NCBI GenBank assembly: GCA_029936315.1
Contig: JAPYTD010000026.1
Span: forward strand, 1-58,048
Direction: 5' to 3'
Length of the DNA stretch: 58,048 nucleotides
Source: Planctomycetota bacterium
GTDB taxonomy: Bacteria > Planctomycetota > UBA1135 > UBA2386
Positions 42,186 to 51,713 of this stretch are shown here, piece after piece. Every line of letters begins with the position of its first letter. Within the stretch, counting starts at the first letter, position 1. The translations under genes and the position numbers were made by a program. The notes under the pieces were generated by a model that had not been told where the DNA came from, ran no database searches, and worked only from the letters and a program-made list of their open reading frames with translations.

Positions 42186-42884
42186 ATGACCGACACCGGA
42201 ACCCCTTCCGACCTCGCGTCCCTTGCGCCACTTGAGCCATTGGACGCTGCCGTAGCGGCCGCACAACCGGCGCAAACCGACCCGATGGCCGCGCAACGCG
42301 CTGGCCTCGCTGCACCTGCATTCAACATGCACTGCCGCGACAAGACCTTCTATCGCTTCTTGTTCGCGGGCGTCGTGATGTTCGTGGGCTGCATGATGCC
42401 GTTCTCGGCCGAAGCCGGCCGCAGTGGTTACCACACGCTCGCCGGTGGCTTCTACCTGCTGATCGCCATTGCGATGATTTGGTCGTGGTGGGCGTCGATC
42501 GCCAACAACCGGCCGACCGGTCTGAAGTGGTTGTTGTTCTCGATGTTCCCGATGGTCGGTGGCGGCTGGACCATGCTGGTCTTTGATCCGGGTGCCGCGC
42601 AGCAAGTGGCGGTTGGTTACGGCTGGATCTCCGCGGACATGCCGTTCTCGGCGACTTGGAGCGACTTGTTCTCCGACATCGGCTCGACTCTGGCGAAGAA
42701 CAAGGATGCACCGGCGCGCGTCGAAGGCTTCTGGCGCCTGCTGGGAACCGGCAACGTGTTCATTTTCCTCGGCGCATTGATTGCCGAAGCCGGCTTCATC
42801 ATGGGCATCGTTGGTGGTGCCAAGCAGAACAAGAACGCCACCAAGCAGAAGCAGATGAAGGCCGCCGAACGTCGCCGCAAGTGA
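42186..42884 (+). CDS. Hypothetical membrane protein between prfA and prmC
   Basis: The 232-residue product has a soluble ~65-residue N-terminus rich in Ala/Pro/Gln, then about four membrane segments (FLFAGVVMFVGCMMPF, LAGGFYLLIAIAMIWSWWAS, LKWLLFSMFPMVGGGW and NVFIFLGALIAEAGFIMGIV) and a basic C-terminal tail (KQNKNATKQKQMKAAERRRK). No family recognised. An in-frame GTG at 42108 gives 26 extra non-coding-looking residues. Its TGA overlaps the prmC GTG at 42881. Context suggests cotranscription with prmC. Confidence 0.65.
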   Translation: MTDTGTPSDLASLAPLEPLDAAVAAAQPAQTDPMAAQRAGLAAPAFNMHCRDKTFYRFLFAGVVMFVGCMMPFSAEAGRSGYHTLAGGFYLLIAIAMIWSWWASIANNRPTGLKWLLFSMFPMVGGGWTMLVFDPGAAQQVAVGYGWISADMPFSATWSDLFSDIGSTLAKNKDAPARVEGFWRLLGTGNVFIFLGALIAEAGFIMGIVGGAKQNKNATKQKQMKAAERRRK

Positions 42885-43789
42885 GCCGGTCCGGACCAGC
42901 CGAAGGTTCTGGGCCAGCGGAGGGTCCTGTGCACACCGTCATGAGTGTGATGCGCGGGGCCGAGGGCTGGCTGCAAAAGCGGGGCGTGGAAGCTCCGAAG
43001 CGTTCCGCCGAGCTGTTGCTCGGCAAAGTGCTGAAGCTCGATCGGCTGGAACTCTACTTAGAGCACGATCGACCGCTGAATGAGCAAGAGCGCGCGGCTC
43101 TGCGCGAACTGGTGCTGCGCCGCGGGGACGGCGAGCCGGTTGCCCACCTGCTAGGCAGCTGGAGCTTCCGCGGCCACGAGTTGGAAGTTGGTCCGGCGGT
43201 TTTGGTTCCGCGTCCCGAAACCGAAGAACTCGTCGACGTTGCGATCGACAAACTGCAAGGCGGGGAGGGTAAGCACGCGATCGACCTCGGCACCGGCAGC
43301 GGCGCCATCGCGATCGCGCTCGCCATCGAACAGCCTGGCTTGACGGTGCTCGGCACCGACGCGAGCCAGAACGCTCTGTGCGTTGCACGCCACAACGCGG
43401 ACTACCACAAGGTCACCGATCGCGTGCAATTCTTGCACGGTTCGTGGTGGCAGCCAGTACCCGACGAACAGCAGTTCGATCTCGTCGTAAGCAACCCACC
43501 CTACATCGATCCGAAGGCCCTCGACGGTCTCGAAGACAACGTGCGCAAGTTCGAACCGCCGCTGGCGTTGTTCTCGGCGCCTGGCGATGTCGCGTCGTGC
43601 TACCGCGAGTTGGCCTTAGGCCTTGAGCATCATCTGCGGCCGGGCGGCTGGTTCGTTGCCGAGACCGGCTATCTCGCCGCGACTGCTTCGCACGAGGTGT
43701 TCGCCGAGCTGCCGTTCTTGACGAACGTCGAACTGCGCGACGACTTGAGCGGCCAGCCACGGTTCGTGCTGGCGCAGCGTTGCAGCTGA
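42881..43789 (+). CDS. prmC: Release-factor glutamine methyltransferase PrmC/HemK
   Basis: The 302-residue product has the N-terminal helical domain (GWLQKRGVEAPKRSAELLLG) and a class I methyltransferase domain: PVLVPRPETEELVDVAI, AIDLGTGSGAIAIALA (SAM motif) and the catalytic VVSNPPYIDP (N-P-P-Y). It methylates the glutamine of the GGQ motif in RF1/RF2. The start is taken as GTG 42881 for two reasons. It overlaps the previous TGA, and the first residues contain two copies of S-G-P-A-E-G that differ only at four third-codon positions, as expected for translated sequence. A GTG at 42929 with GGAGG upstream gives 286 residues and is the main alternative. Confidence 0.9.
   Translation: MSRSGPAEGSGPAEGPVHTVMSVMRGAEGWLQKRGVEAPKRSAELLLGKVLKLDRLELYLEHDRPLNEQERAALRELVLRRGDGEPVAHLLGSWSFRGHELEVGPAVLVPRPETEELVDVAIDKLQGGEGKHAIDLGTGSGAIAIALAIEQPGLTVLGTDASQNALCVARHNADYHKVTDRVQFLHGSWWQPVPDEQQFDLVVSNPPYIDPKALDGLEDNVRKFEPPLALFSAPGDVASCYRELALGLEHHLRPGGWFVAETGYLAATASHEVFAELPFLTNVELRDDLSGQPRFVLAQRCS
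42890..42925. repeat. 18-bp tandem duplication at the prmC 5' end
   Basis: Copies at 42890-42907 and 42908-42925 differ at four positions, all third codon positions in the prmC frame, and encode the same hexapeptide (SGPAEG) twice. Confidence 0.8.
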
Positions 43790-43793
43790 CCGA

Positions 43794-44150
43794 CTAGACG
43801 ATCTTGCCTTTGCTGACGTAATGCTGCAGCGACGCCTTGGTCGTCGGCTTCATTTCCGTGAAGAAGATCGCGATGTCCCACAGCGGCTTGCCGCCGCGGC
43901 CTTCGATGCGGTCGCTTCGCACGACGGCGCCGGTCACGTGGTGGCGTTCGGTTTGCCCGGGCAGGGTGAAATCGATGCCAACCATGGTCATTTCGTCGAG
44001 GGGGGCCGGGGCGTCGCAGGCCATCCCGATCTCGGAGATGTCGCGCAGCATGCCGGGTTCGGCGACTGAGTCGGAAGACAAGTTGACCGGAAACGAGGCG
44101 GCGGCGCGCTGGGCGCGGCGGCGGTCGGACTGCGGTGTCGGCTGTGTCAC
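43794..44150 (-). CDS. PilZ-domain protein
   Basis: The 118-residue product contains the PilZ pattern: RRRAQRAAASFPVNLSS (the R-x-x-x-R of the c-di-GMP loop), DISEIGMACDAP (D-x-S-x-x-G) and VVRSDRIEGRGGKPLWDIAIFF. It probably binds c-di-GMP; here the first motif reads D-R-R-R-A-Q-R. GTG 44150 is chosen as start. It is convergent with prmC, whose stop is 5 bp away, and divergent from ssb. Target is unknown. Confidence 0.75.
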   Translation of the reverse strand: MTQPTPQSDRRRAQRAAASFPVNLSSDSVAEPGMLRDISEIGMACDAPAPLDEMTMVGIDFTLPGQTERHHVTGAVVRSDRIEGRGGKPLWDIAIFFTEMKPTTKASLQHYVSKGKIV

Positions 44151-44341
44151 GTCACAAAAGGTAGCGGAGACGCGGTTTGGACGCCAGCGGCGGACTGGAA
44201 GGGGAACCATCGGCACGGTTCCGAGAGCGCCAATGGATCCTTTGGCGTGTCCTGTCTAAGATCCGGAGCTTCCCCTGCCATCGGCCGGCTTTTGCCAGCT
44301 GATGGCCCCCAATTAGCCGAACGACGAAGAGATAATCACCT

Positions 44342-44800
44342 GTGGCCAACTTCAACAAAGTGATCCTGATGGGCAACCTGACCCGCGACATCGAACTGCG
44401 TCAAACGCAGGGTGGCTTGGCCATTGCCAAGTTCGGCATGGCGATCAACCGCAAGACGTCGTCGCAGAGCGGGGAGAAGCGCGAGACGACGTGCTTTGTC
44501 GACATGACCGCGTTCGGCAAGTCCGCCGAGCTGCTCAGCCAATACGTCAAGAAGGGCAGCCCGCTGTTCGTTGATGGCCGCCTTGAGTTCTCGACCTGGG
44601 AGAGCAAGGACGGTGGCGGCAAGCGCAGCAAGCTCGAAGTGATTGTTGAGAACTTCCAATTCATGGGTTCCGGCAGCCGCGAAGGCGGTGCTGGTGGCGG
44701 TGGTGGCGGCGAGCGCCGAGGTGGTGGTCGCGACCAGGCGCAAGAAGGCGCAGCAGGCGCTGGCGGCGGCGAAGTCGACTACGGCGACATTCCGTTCTAG
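44342..44800 (+). CDS. ssb: Single-stranded DNA-binding protein
   Basis: The 152-residue product has the OB-fold core (MANFNKVILMGNLTRDIELR start, IAKFGMAINRKTSS, FVDMTAFGKSAELLSQYVKKG). A Gly-rich flexible tail ends in GDIPF, the acidic tip that recruits replication and repair proteins. It starts with GTG 44342. Upstream is the divergent PilZ gene. Confidence 0.93.
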   Translation: MANFNKVILMGNLTRDIELRQTQGGLAIAKFGMAINRKTSSQSGEKRETTCFVDMTAFGKSAELLSQYVKKGSPLFVDGRLEFSTWESKDGGGKRSKLEVIVENFQFMGSGSREGGAGGGGGGERRGGGRDQAQEGAAGAGGGEVDYGDIPF

Positions 44801-44853
44801 CCCGAACTCTGTCGTCGAGCCTTCTCGTCGGGCCGCTCTGGCCGACCGTCTAG

Positions 44854-45036
44854 TTCGGCCGAATACCCGGCGACGCGGTCACGTATTCGATGCCGATCCT
44901 CAATGGCGAGCGCGGCTACATGCCGCTGCCGGTGCCGAACCTGCCGTCATTCCTCGGCTCCTCGATCCACAGCCAAGCCATGGTGCTCAATTCGCAGGGG
45001 CAGTTGACGTTGACCAATGCCTCGGAGTTGGTCATT
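44854..45036 (+). pseudogene. Remnant of an exported-protein C-terminal segment
   Basis: In the 247-bp spacer between ssb and glnS the plus frame after a TAG at 44851 reads GDAVTYSMPILNGERG, then LPVPNLPSFLGSSIHSQAMV, then LTLTNASELVIR. This resembles the end of the exported protein at 7545-9377 (PLPPAVPAGVQLFAQAVAF ... TSNGVRSLI): the P-x-P / F-L-G / Q-A / S-N-x pattern. It has no start codon, no N-terminal domain and reads into antisense glnS without a stop before 45139. So it is most likely a decayed 3' end of a lost exported-protein gene. The end at 45036 is where similarity stops. Confidence 0.45.
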
Positions 45037-45047
45037 CGGGATTGGGC

Positions 45048-46757
<1,710 letters not shown>

Positions 46758-46838
46758 GGTTCGTATGCGAACGATCGCGCCGCGGCGGTCCGATTGCAAT
46801 CGAACCCGTGCGTCCCGGTTCGTTATGCTGCTCGGCCG

Positions 46839-48440
46839 ATGGCCGCCACAAAGTCCAAGGCAGAGAAGACCCGCGAAGTACTGTCGTTCTTGCCGCGTCA
46901 GGATCGCCATAAGCCCAAGGGGCCGGCGGTCAGGAAATCCAAGTCGTCGAGGTGGCGGGCGATCGTGCTGATTGCCGTGCATGTCGCGATCGGCATCCAT
47001 ATCTGGCACTGGCTGGCGACCGGCGAGTCGATGACCCCGGTCGAGCCATCCGAGGCCATGCAGACGGTCGAGTTGGGCAAGATCAACGCGGGGTTTGTGC
47101 TGTTTCTGGGCCTGATCGCTTCGACCGTGGTCTTCGGCCGGTGGTTTTGTGGCTGGGCCTGCCATGTCGTGGCGCTTCAGGATCTGAGCGCCTGGTTGCT
47201 CAAGAAAGCTGGGCTGAAACCTCGGCCGGTGCGTTCCCGTTTGTTGGTGTTCGTGCCATGGGTGGTTGCCGCGCACATGTTCTTCTGGCCGCCGATCCAA
47301 GCGTGGTTGTTCCCTGAGCAAAAGGAGATCCCGGAGATCAAAGATTGGCAGTGGGAAACGACGACCACCGAATTGTGGGAGACGTTTCCAGGCCCGCTCA
47401 TGTCGATTGCCACGTTTGTGCTGGTTGGCTTCCTGATCATTTGGTGGTTGGGTGCCAAGGGCTTCTGCACCTACGGCTGTCCCTACGGCGCCTTCTTCTC
47501 GCTGGCGGATCGGGTTGCGCCGATGCGCATCAAGGTCAGCGATGCGTGTGAACACTGTGGCCACTGCACGACGTCGTGCACGAGCAACGTGCGGGTGCAT
47601 GAAGAAGTCGCCAAGTACGGCCAGGTCGTCGACCCCGGCTGCATGAAGTGCATGGACTGCGTGTCGGTCTGCCCGACGGATGCGTTGTCTTTTGGGTTTG
47701 CTCTGCCGACGCCGCTCACTGCCAGTCAGCAACGCATCAAGGCACGTGCCGATTTCGCGTGGTGGGAGGAACTGTTGATGGCGGCCGTCGCGATCGTCGC
47801 CGTGCAGTGGACCTTCCGCGGTGCGTGGTTTGGCGAGGGCGTGCCGTTCTTGATGGCGGTTGGTCTTGGGGTGGTCACGGCTGTGTTCACGCTGTTGCTA
47901 GTGCGTCTCTTGGTCAAGAGCGACGTCACGTTCCAGCACACGGTGTTGAAGCAGGCTGGCAAGCGAGTTGGCAAGGGCAACCTGGTTCTGGTGCTGTTGC
48001 TGGGTTGGGTGGCGTTCTCTGTGCATACGTTCTCTGCGCAACGGGTCAGCAAGGCGGCAATCGCGAACGCCGACAAGCCGCTGTTTGAGGCTATCTACAC
48101 CCGGAAGCGTGATCCCGAAGGCACCCAGAAGGTGCTAGACGAGGTGGAAGCCGCGGTGTCGTGGACGTTGTTCGCGGATCCGAAGTTGCGGGAAGTTCGC
48201 GCATTGTTGCGCGGTGCCGTTGGCCGCCACCCCGAAGCCGATGCCGAGTTGACCGAACTCTACGAGGGCTATGGTCACCTCCATAGATCGGACGCGAAGA
48301 TGGCGCTCGCCCAGTACTACGGCATGCGCAAGCAATACGATGAAGCCGAGAAGTTGTTGATGGAAGTGATTGCCGTCAACCCGAACAACCCGACCGCGCC
48401 GCACCTGATCCAACGCTACCGAATGCTACGCAATCAATAG
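46839..48440 (+). CDS. Membrane polyferredoxin (CcoG/NapH-like) with TPR tail
   Basis: The 533-residue product has five or six membrane segments. FGRWFCGWACHVVALQDL is the N-terminal C-G-W-x-C motif of CcoG/NapH/MauN-type proteins; GFCTYGCPYGAFFSLADR is the second. Two [4Fe-4S] clusters are encoded by CEHCGHCTTSC and CMKCMDCVSVCP. CcoG usually ends in an FixG Ig-like domain; here the C-terminal ~150 residues are instead two TPR-like helices (RSDAKMALAQYYGMRKQYDEAEKLL). It should transfer electrons at the membrane, possibly in copper or cytochrome oxidase maturation. No ccoNOP genes are nearby, so the gene name is not assigned. Confidence 0.8.
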   Translation: MAATKSKAEKTREVLSFLPRQDRHKPKGPAVRKSKSSRWRAIVLIAVHVAIGIHIWHWLATGESMTPVEPSEAMQTVELGKINAGFVLFLGLIASTVVFGRWFCGWACHVVALQDLSAWLLKKAGLKPRPVRSRLLVFVPWVVAAHMFFWPPIQAWLFPEQKEIPEIKDWQWETTTTELWETFPGPLMSIATFVLVGFLIIWWLGAKGFCTYGCPYGAFFSLADRVAPMRIKVSDACEHCGHCTTSCTSNVRVHEEVAKYGQVVDPGCMKCMDCVSVCPTDALSFGFALPTPLTASQQRIKARADFAWWEELLMAAVAIVAVQWTFRGAWFGEGVPFLMAVGLGVVTAVFTLLLVRLLVKSDVTFQHTVLKQAGKRVGKGNLVLVLLLGWVAFSVHTFSAQRVSKAAIANADKPLFEAIYTRKRDPEGTQKVLDEVEAAVSWTLFADPKLREVRALLRGAVGRHPEADAELTELYEGYGHLHRSDAKMALAQYYGMRKQYDEAEKLLMEVIAVNPNNPTAPHLIQRYRMLRNQ

Positions 48441-48456
48441 TCGGCAGCGCGATTGG

Positions 48457-48930
48457 CTATGATCGTGGCATGCCAAGGGACGACTTGTTCTGGTTGGCGC
48501 AGCGGCTGTTGATGCTCTGGCCTATGGCGCCGTTGTTGCTGCGTAAACGGCGCCAGTCGTTGAGCACCTGGATCACTTTGCCCTGCATGTCAGGCGAGGC
48601 GGTGACCATGATGATCCCGCTCGCTTCACTCTCGATCGAGCCTCCGCTGGCGCCGAGCTGAGCCAGTCCGGTTGCTTTGGCGATCGCCGTCGCGACATCC
48701 TTGACCGCAAGGTCCCAACGTGCATCGGGCCGGGCTTGCTGCGGCTCAGTGTTGGCATCGAGCACGTCGAGGGTCTGCTCGCGGATCTGCTTGCGGCGAT
48801 CGAACGGGTCGCAGCATGTGTGCCTTGCGCAGCCGAATCGCAGGCGGTCGACGTTTAGCCGATGCTGATGGCTAGATTGGGCGGACTTGATTACGGTTCC
48901 GCCTGCAACCAGGGCTCTCAAGATTTCCAT
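48457..48930 (-). CDS. Possible hypothetical protein with secretin-like short motif
   Basis: The minus frame runs from ATG 48930 to TAG at 48457, 157 residues. The C-terminal half looks coding: WDLAVKDVATAIAKATGL, then SGIIMVTASPDMQGKVIQVL, a pattern like the short beta-alpha-beta repeats of secretin/STN domains (x-V-x-A-x-P-x-x-x-x-x-V). The first ~50 residues look less coding. Its ATG shares the CATG palindrome with the divergent lpxA start, which is awkward for two genes to start at once. It may be a decayed gene or start further downstream. Confidence 0.45.
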   Translation of the reverse strand: MEILRALVAGGTVIKSAQSSHQHRLNVDRLRFGCARHTCCDPFDRRKQIREQTLDVLDANTEPQQARPDARWDLAVKDVATAIAKATGLAQLGASGGSIESEASGIIMVTASPDMQGKVIQVLNDWRRLRSNNGAIGQSINSRCANQNKSSLGMPRS

Positions 48931-49711
48931 GATCCATCCTACTGCCGTCATTCATGCGTCGGCGCAATTGGCCGCCGATGTTCAGGTCGGCGCGTATTCC
49001 ATTATTGAAGCCGGTGTTCGCATTGCGAAGGGCACTCGACTTGCCGAGCACGTCATCGTGCGCTGCGGTTCGGAGATCGGCGAGGAATGTGAGATTGACA
49101 GCTTCGTCGCAATCGGTGGCCAGCCCCAGATGCGCGGCAGCGACCCGATCGAAGGTGGTGTGCGCGTTGGTGCGCGCACCGTGATGCGCGAAGGCGTGAC
49201 GATCAGCAAGCCGAGCAAGCAAGAGGGCTCGACGGTGGTGGGGCCCGACTGCTTTTTCATGGCCAACAGTCACGTCGGCCATGATTGCCAGATCAGCGAC
49301 AACGTCACGTTGGCCAACAACGTCATGCTCGCCGGTCACGTGCATGTCGGTGGCGGCACCTTCTTCGGTGGCGGCGCTGGCATCCATCAGTTCGTGCGTG
49401 TCGGCGGGCGTGCGATGATCGCCGGCAACGCCTCGATGTCGTACGACGTCCCGCCGTTTGCGATGGCCGCCGAACGCAATGAAATGCGTGGGCTCAACTT
49501 GGTCGGTCTGCGCCGCAGCAAGACTCCTAGTCCCGTCATCTCCGACCTGAAGCGCGCCTACCACTGGGTCTACGGTGGCTCAGGCGATCTGCGCAAGCGC
49601 GCCGAGACCGCGCTGGAACAGCGCGAGTGCGGCATCGAGAGTGCCGGCCTGGAGTTCTTGCAGTTCTTCGTAGGCGGCCAGCGCGGTTTCGTGCGGCCGC
49701 GGTCGGGCTAG
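48929..49711 (+). CDS. lpxA: Acyl-ACP--UDP-N-acetylglucosamine O-acyltransferase
   Basis: The 260-residue hexapeptide beta-helix protein matches LpxA: MIHPTAVIHASAQLAADVQV start, FVAIGGQPQMRG (the I-G-x-x-P-Q-D-like motif), SHVGHDCQISDNV (catalytic His in the H-x-x-H context), ANNVMLAGHVHVG, GGGAGIHQFVRVGGRAMI and the C-terminal helical RGLNLVGLRR (N-x-x-G-L-R-R). It attaches the first acyl chain to UDP-GlcNAc, the first step of lipid A. ATG 48929 is the LpxA-typical MIHPT start; extension to 48887 is rejected. The stop TAG overlaps the convergent symporter stop in CTAG. Confidence 0.93.
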   Translation: MIHPTAVIHASAQLAADVQVGAYSIIEAGVRIAKGTRLAEHVIVRCGSEIGEECEIDSFVAIGGQPQMRGSDPIEGGVRVGARTVMREGVTISKPSKQEGSTVVGPDCFFMANSHVGHDCQISDNVTLANNVMLAGHVHVGGGTFFGGGAGIHQFVRVGGRAMIAGNASMSYDVPPFAMAAERNEMRGLNLVGLRRSKTPSPVISDLKRAYHWVYGGSGDLRKRAETALEQRECGIESAGLEFLQFFVGGQRGFVRPRSG

Positions 49712-51465
49712 CGCCGTTTGACGACTAACGACGTCACGAAGCCGACGACGAGCACGCCGACCAAGCCGACGACGTTGTACCAGAGGAACTCCACCTTGAT
49801 GGTGTTGTGCACCACCAGCACGGCGAGCATGCCGCCAAGCAGTCCGAGTGCGCCCGCGAGGTCCCCGGCGCGGCGCATGAACAGCGCCATGACGAAGATG
49901 CCGAGCAGGCTGCCGTAGAACCACGAACCGACCTGGTTGATCATCTCGATGATCGAGCCACCACCGGCGAAGAACAGCGCCGTGAAGGTGGCGACGACGC
50001 CCCAGAACAGCGTGATGAACTTGCCAACTCGCAGCGCCTGCGCGTCGCTGCAGTCGGGTTTGATCCAACGTCGGTAGATGTCGATGACGGTTGCGCCACT
50101 GAGGGAATTGAGGACCGAGTCGATGCTCGACATCGCTGCGGCAAAGATCGCCGCGATGATCAAGCCAAGCAGCAGCGTGGGCATCTGCGCGAGGATGTAT
50201 CGGCAGAAGATGTCGTTGGTGTCCTTGTCGTCTTCGTCCTTACCCTTCGCGTCGGTAGTGGCGTGGATGAGCACGCGCGCCTTCTTGCGAGCGTTGTCGA
50301 CACTGGCGATCGCATCGTGGTAGCGCTTGAGCGCGACGGGGTCTGCAGTCACGCCGCCTTCGACCTTTGCCAGTGCCAGCAAGCTCGCCTTACGTTCTGC
50401 GTGGGCGGTGTCGAACTCGACTTGCAGTGGCGCGATCCGCGCGGCGAACTTCTCGCTCTGCGATGCAGTGATGTGATCGGCCTTGTAGAGCATCGGTTGC
50501 TCGTTGACCGCGTAGAACAACCACATCATCACCCCGATCAGCAGCACGAACGCCTGCATCGGCACCTTGGCGAACGCGGACAGCAGCAGGCTCTTCTTGC
50601 TCTCGCTGGCGTTCTTGCTGGTCAGCAACCGTTGCGCCTGGCTGTTGTCGCAGCCGAAGTAACTCAGGTGCAGGAACAACCCGCCGAACACACCTGCCCA
50701 GACGTTGTACTTCTGCTCCCAGAAGCTCGGATCGCCGATTGCGCCTTCGACTTCGGCATGCGTGCGCGGCATCAGGCCATCGTTGGCAGGCATCACTTCG
50801 AGGGCGCCGAGCTTGTCGGCGGCGCCGGCGACTTCGAGCATCTTGCCGAAGCTGCCAAACTGCGGCAGCAGTTCCCACAGCAGCGTGACGAACACGACGA
50901 CCAGCCCGATCAGGATCACCGCCATCTGCTTGACGTCGGTCCAGATCACCGCCGAGACCCCGCCGACCAGCGTGTAGGTCGTGGTCAGAGCGCCGATGAT
51001 GAACACCGCGACCATCGTGTCGATGCCGAGGATGGCGCTGAGTGCGACCGACGGCGCGTAGATGACCGCGCCGAGCGCGAGGCAGCGCGAACACAAGAAG
51101 ATCGTGCTCGCCAGCGTGCGCGACATTGGGCCAAAGCGGTCCTCAAGCAGTTCGTACGGTGTCAGGACATTGCGGCTGCGATAGAGCGGCACCAAGAAGA
51201 TGCACAGCAGCACCATCGCGAACGGTAGACCGAAGTAACTCTGCACGAACCGCATGCCGTGTTCGTGGCCCTGGCCGGTCGTGCCGATCACCGTGATCGC
51301 GCTGGCCTGGGTCGCCATGATCGAAAGACCCGCGGCCCACCACGGAATCTTGCGGCCACCCGCGTAGTAGCCCTCAAGGTCGTTGGCGCCGCTGCGACGG
51401 CGCATGCCATCCCAGACGACATAGCCGATGAACGCGAAGAAGACGATCCAGTCGAGAACGCCCAC
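49708..51465 (-). CDS. Sodium:solute symporter (SSS family)
   Basis: The 585-residue product has about thirteen membrane segments in the LeuT-like SSS fold. Motifs: GRKIPWWAAGLSIMATQASAITVIGTTGQG (TM1), PYELLEDRFG and VGGVSAVIWTDVKQMAVILIG (TM5-6), which is the SSS signature region. A charged ~70-residue soluble insertion lies after SEKFAARIAPLQ. Substrate could be sugar, amino acid or a carboxylate; family does not decide. The start is GTG 51465. A 50-residue membrane protein gene lies upstream on the same strand, 6 bp away. Confidence 0.88.
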   Translation of the reverse strand: MGVLDWIVFFAFIGYVVWDGMRRRSGANDLEGYYAGGRKIPWWAAGLSIMATQASAITVIGTTGQGHEHGMRFVQSYFGLPFAMVLLCIFLVPLYRSRNVLTPYELLEDRFGPMSRTLASTIFLCSRCLALGAVIYAPSVALSAILGIDTMVAVFIIGALTTTYTLVGGVSAVIWTDVKQMAVILIGLVVVFVTLLWELLPQFGSFGKMLEVAGAADKLGALEVMPANDGLMPRTHAEVEGAIGDPSFWEQKYNVWAGVFGGLFLHLSYFGCDNSQAQRLLTSKNASESKKSLLLSAFAKVPMQAFVLLIGVMMWLFYAVNEQPMLYKADHITASQSEKFAARIAPLQVEFDTAHAERKASLLALAKVEGGVTADPVALKRYHDAIASVDNARKKARVLIHATTDAKGKDEDDKDTNDIFCRYILAQMPTLLLGLIIAAIFAAAMSSIDSVLNSLSGATVIDIYRRWIKPDCSDAQALRVGKFITLFWGVVATFTALFFAGGGSIIEMINQVGSWFYGSLLGIFVMALFMRRAGDLAGALGLLGGMLAVLVVHNTIKVEFLWYNVVGLVGVLVVGFVTSLVVKRR

Positions 51466-51471
51466 GACCGC

Positions 51472-51624
51472 TCAGCTCTTGATCTGCACGTTGTAGTGCG
51501 AGGTAAACCAGTAGAGCAGGGCCATGACGACCACTGCGAGCACGCAGCAAAGCGTGTAAAGCCGCGGCCAACTGCCCAGCGGCACGCGCTCTTGCGAGGA
51601 TTCCTGGGTCGTGCCGTCGGCCAT
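51472..51624 (-). CDS. Small single-pass membrane protein upstream of the symporter
   Basis: ATG 51624 to TGA 51472 gives 50 residues: a polar N-terminus (MADGTTQESSQERVPLG), one hydrophobic helix (LCCVLAVVVMALLYWF) and a short polar end. Such tiny genes in front of SSS symporters occur in several phyla (e.g. DUF4212/DUF997-like subunits), although this one is shorter than those and I cannot assign it. It ends 6 bp before the symporter start, so it is almost certainly in the same transcript. Confidence 0.6.
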   Translation of the reverse strand: MADGTTQESSQERVPLGSWPRLYTLCCVLAVVVMALLYWFTSHYNVQIKS

Positions 51625-51713
51625 GCGCTAAGCGAACCGTGCCGTGCCCGTCAGATCCATAGCGAGAGCCGTTCTTGCTGCGTCCCGTTCGTGCACTATG
51701 CTCGCCGCGGGCG

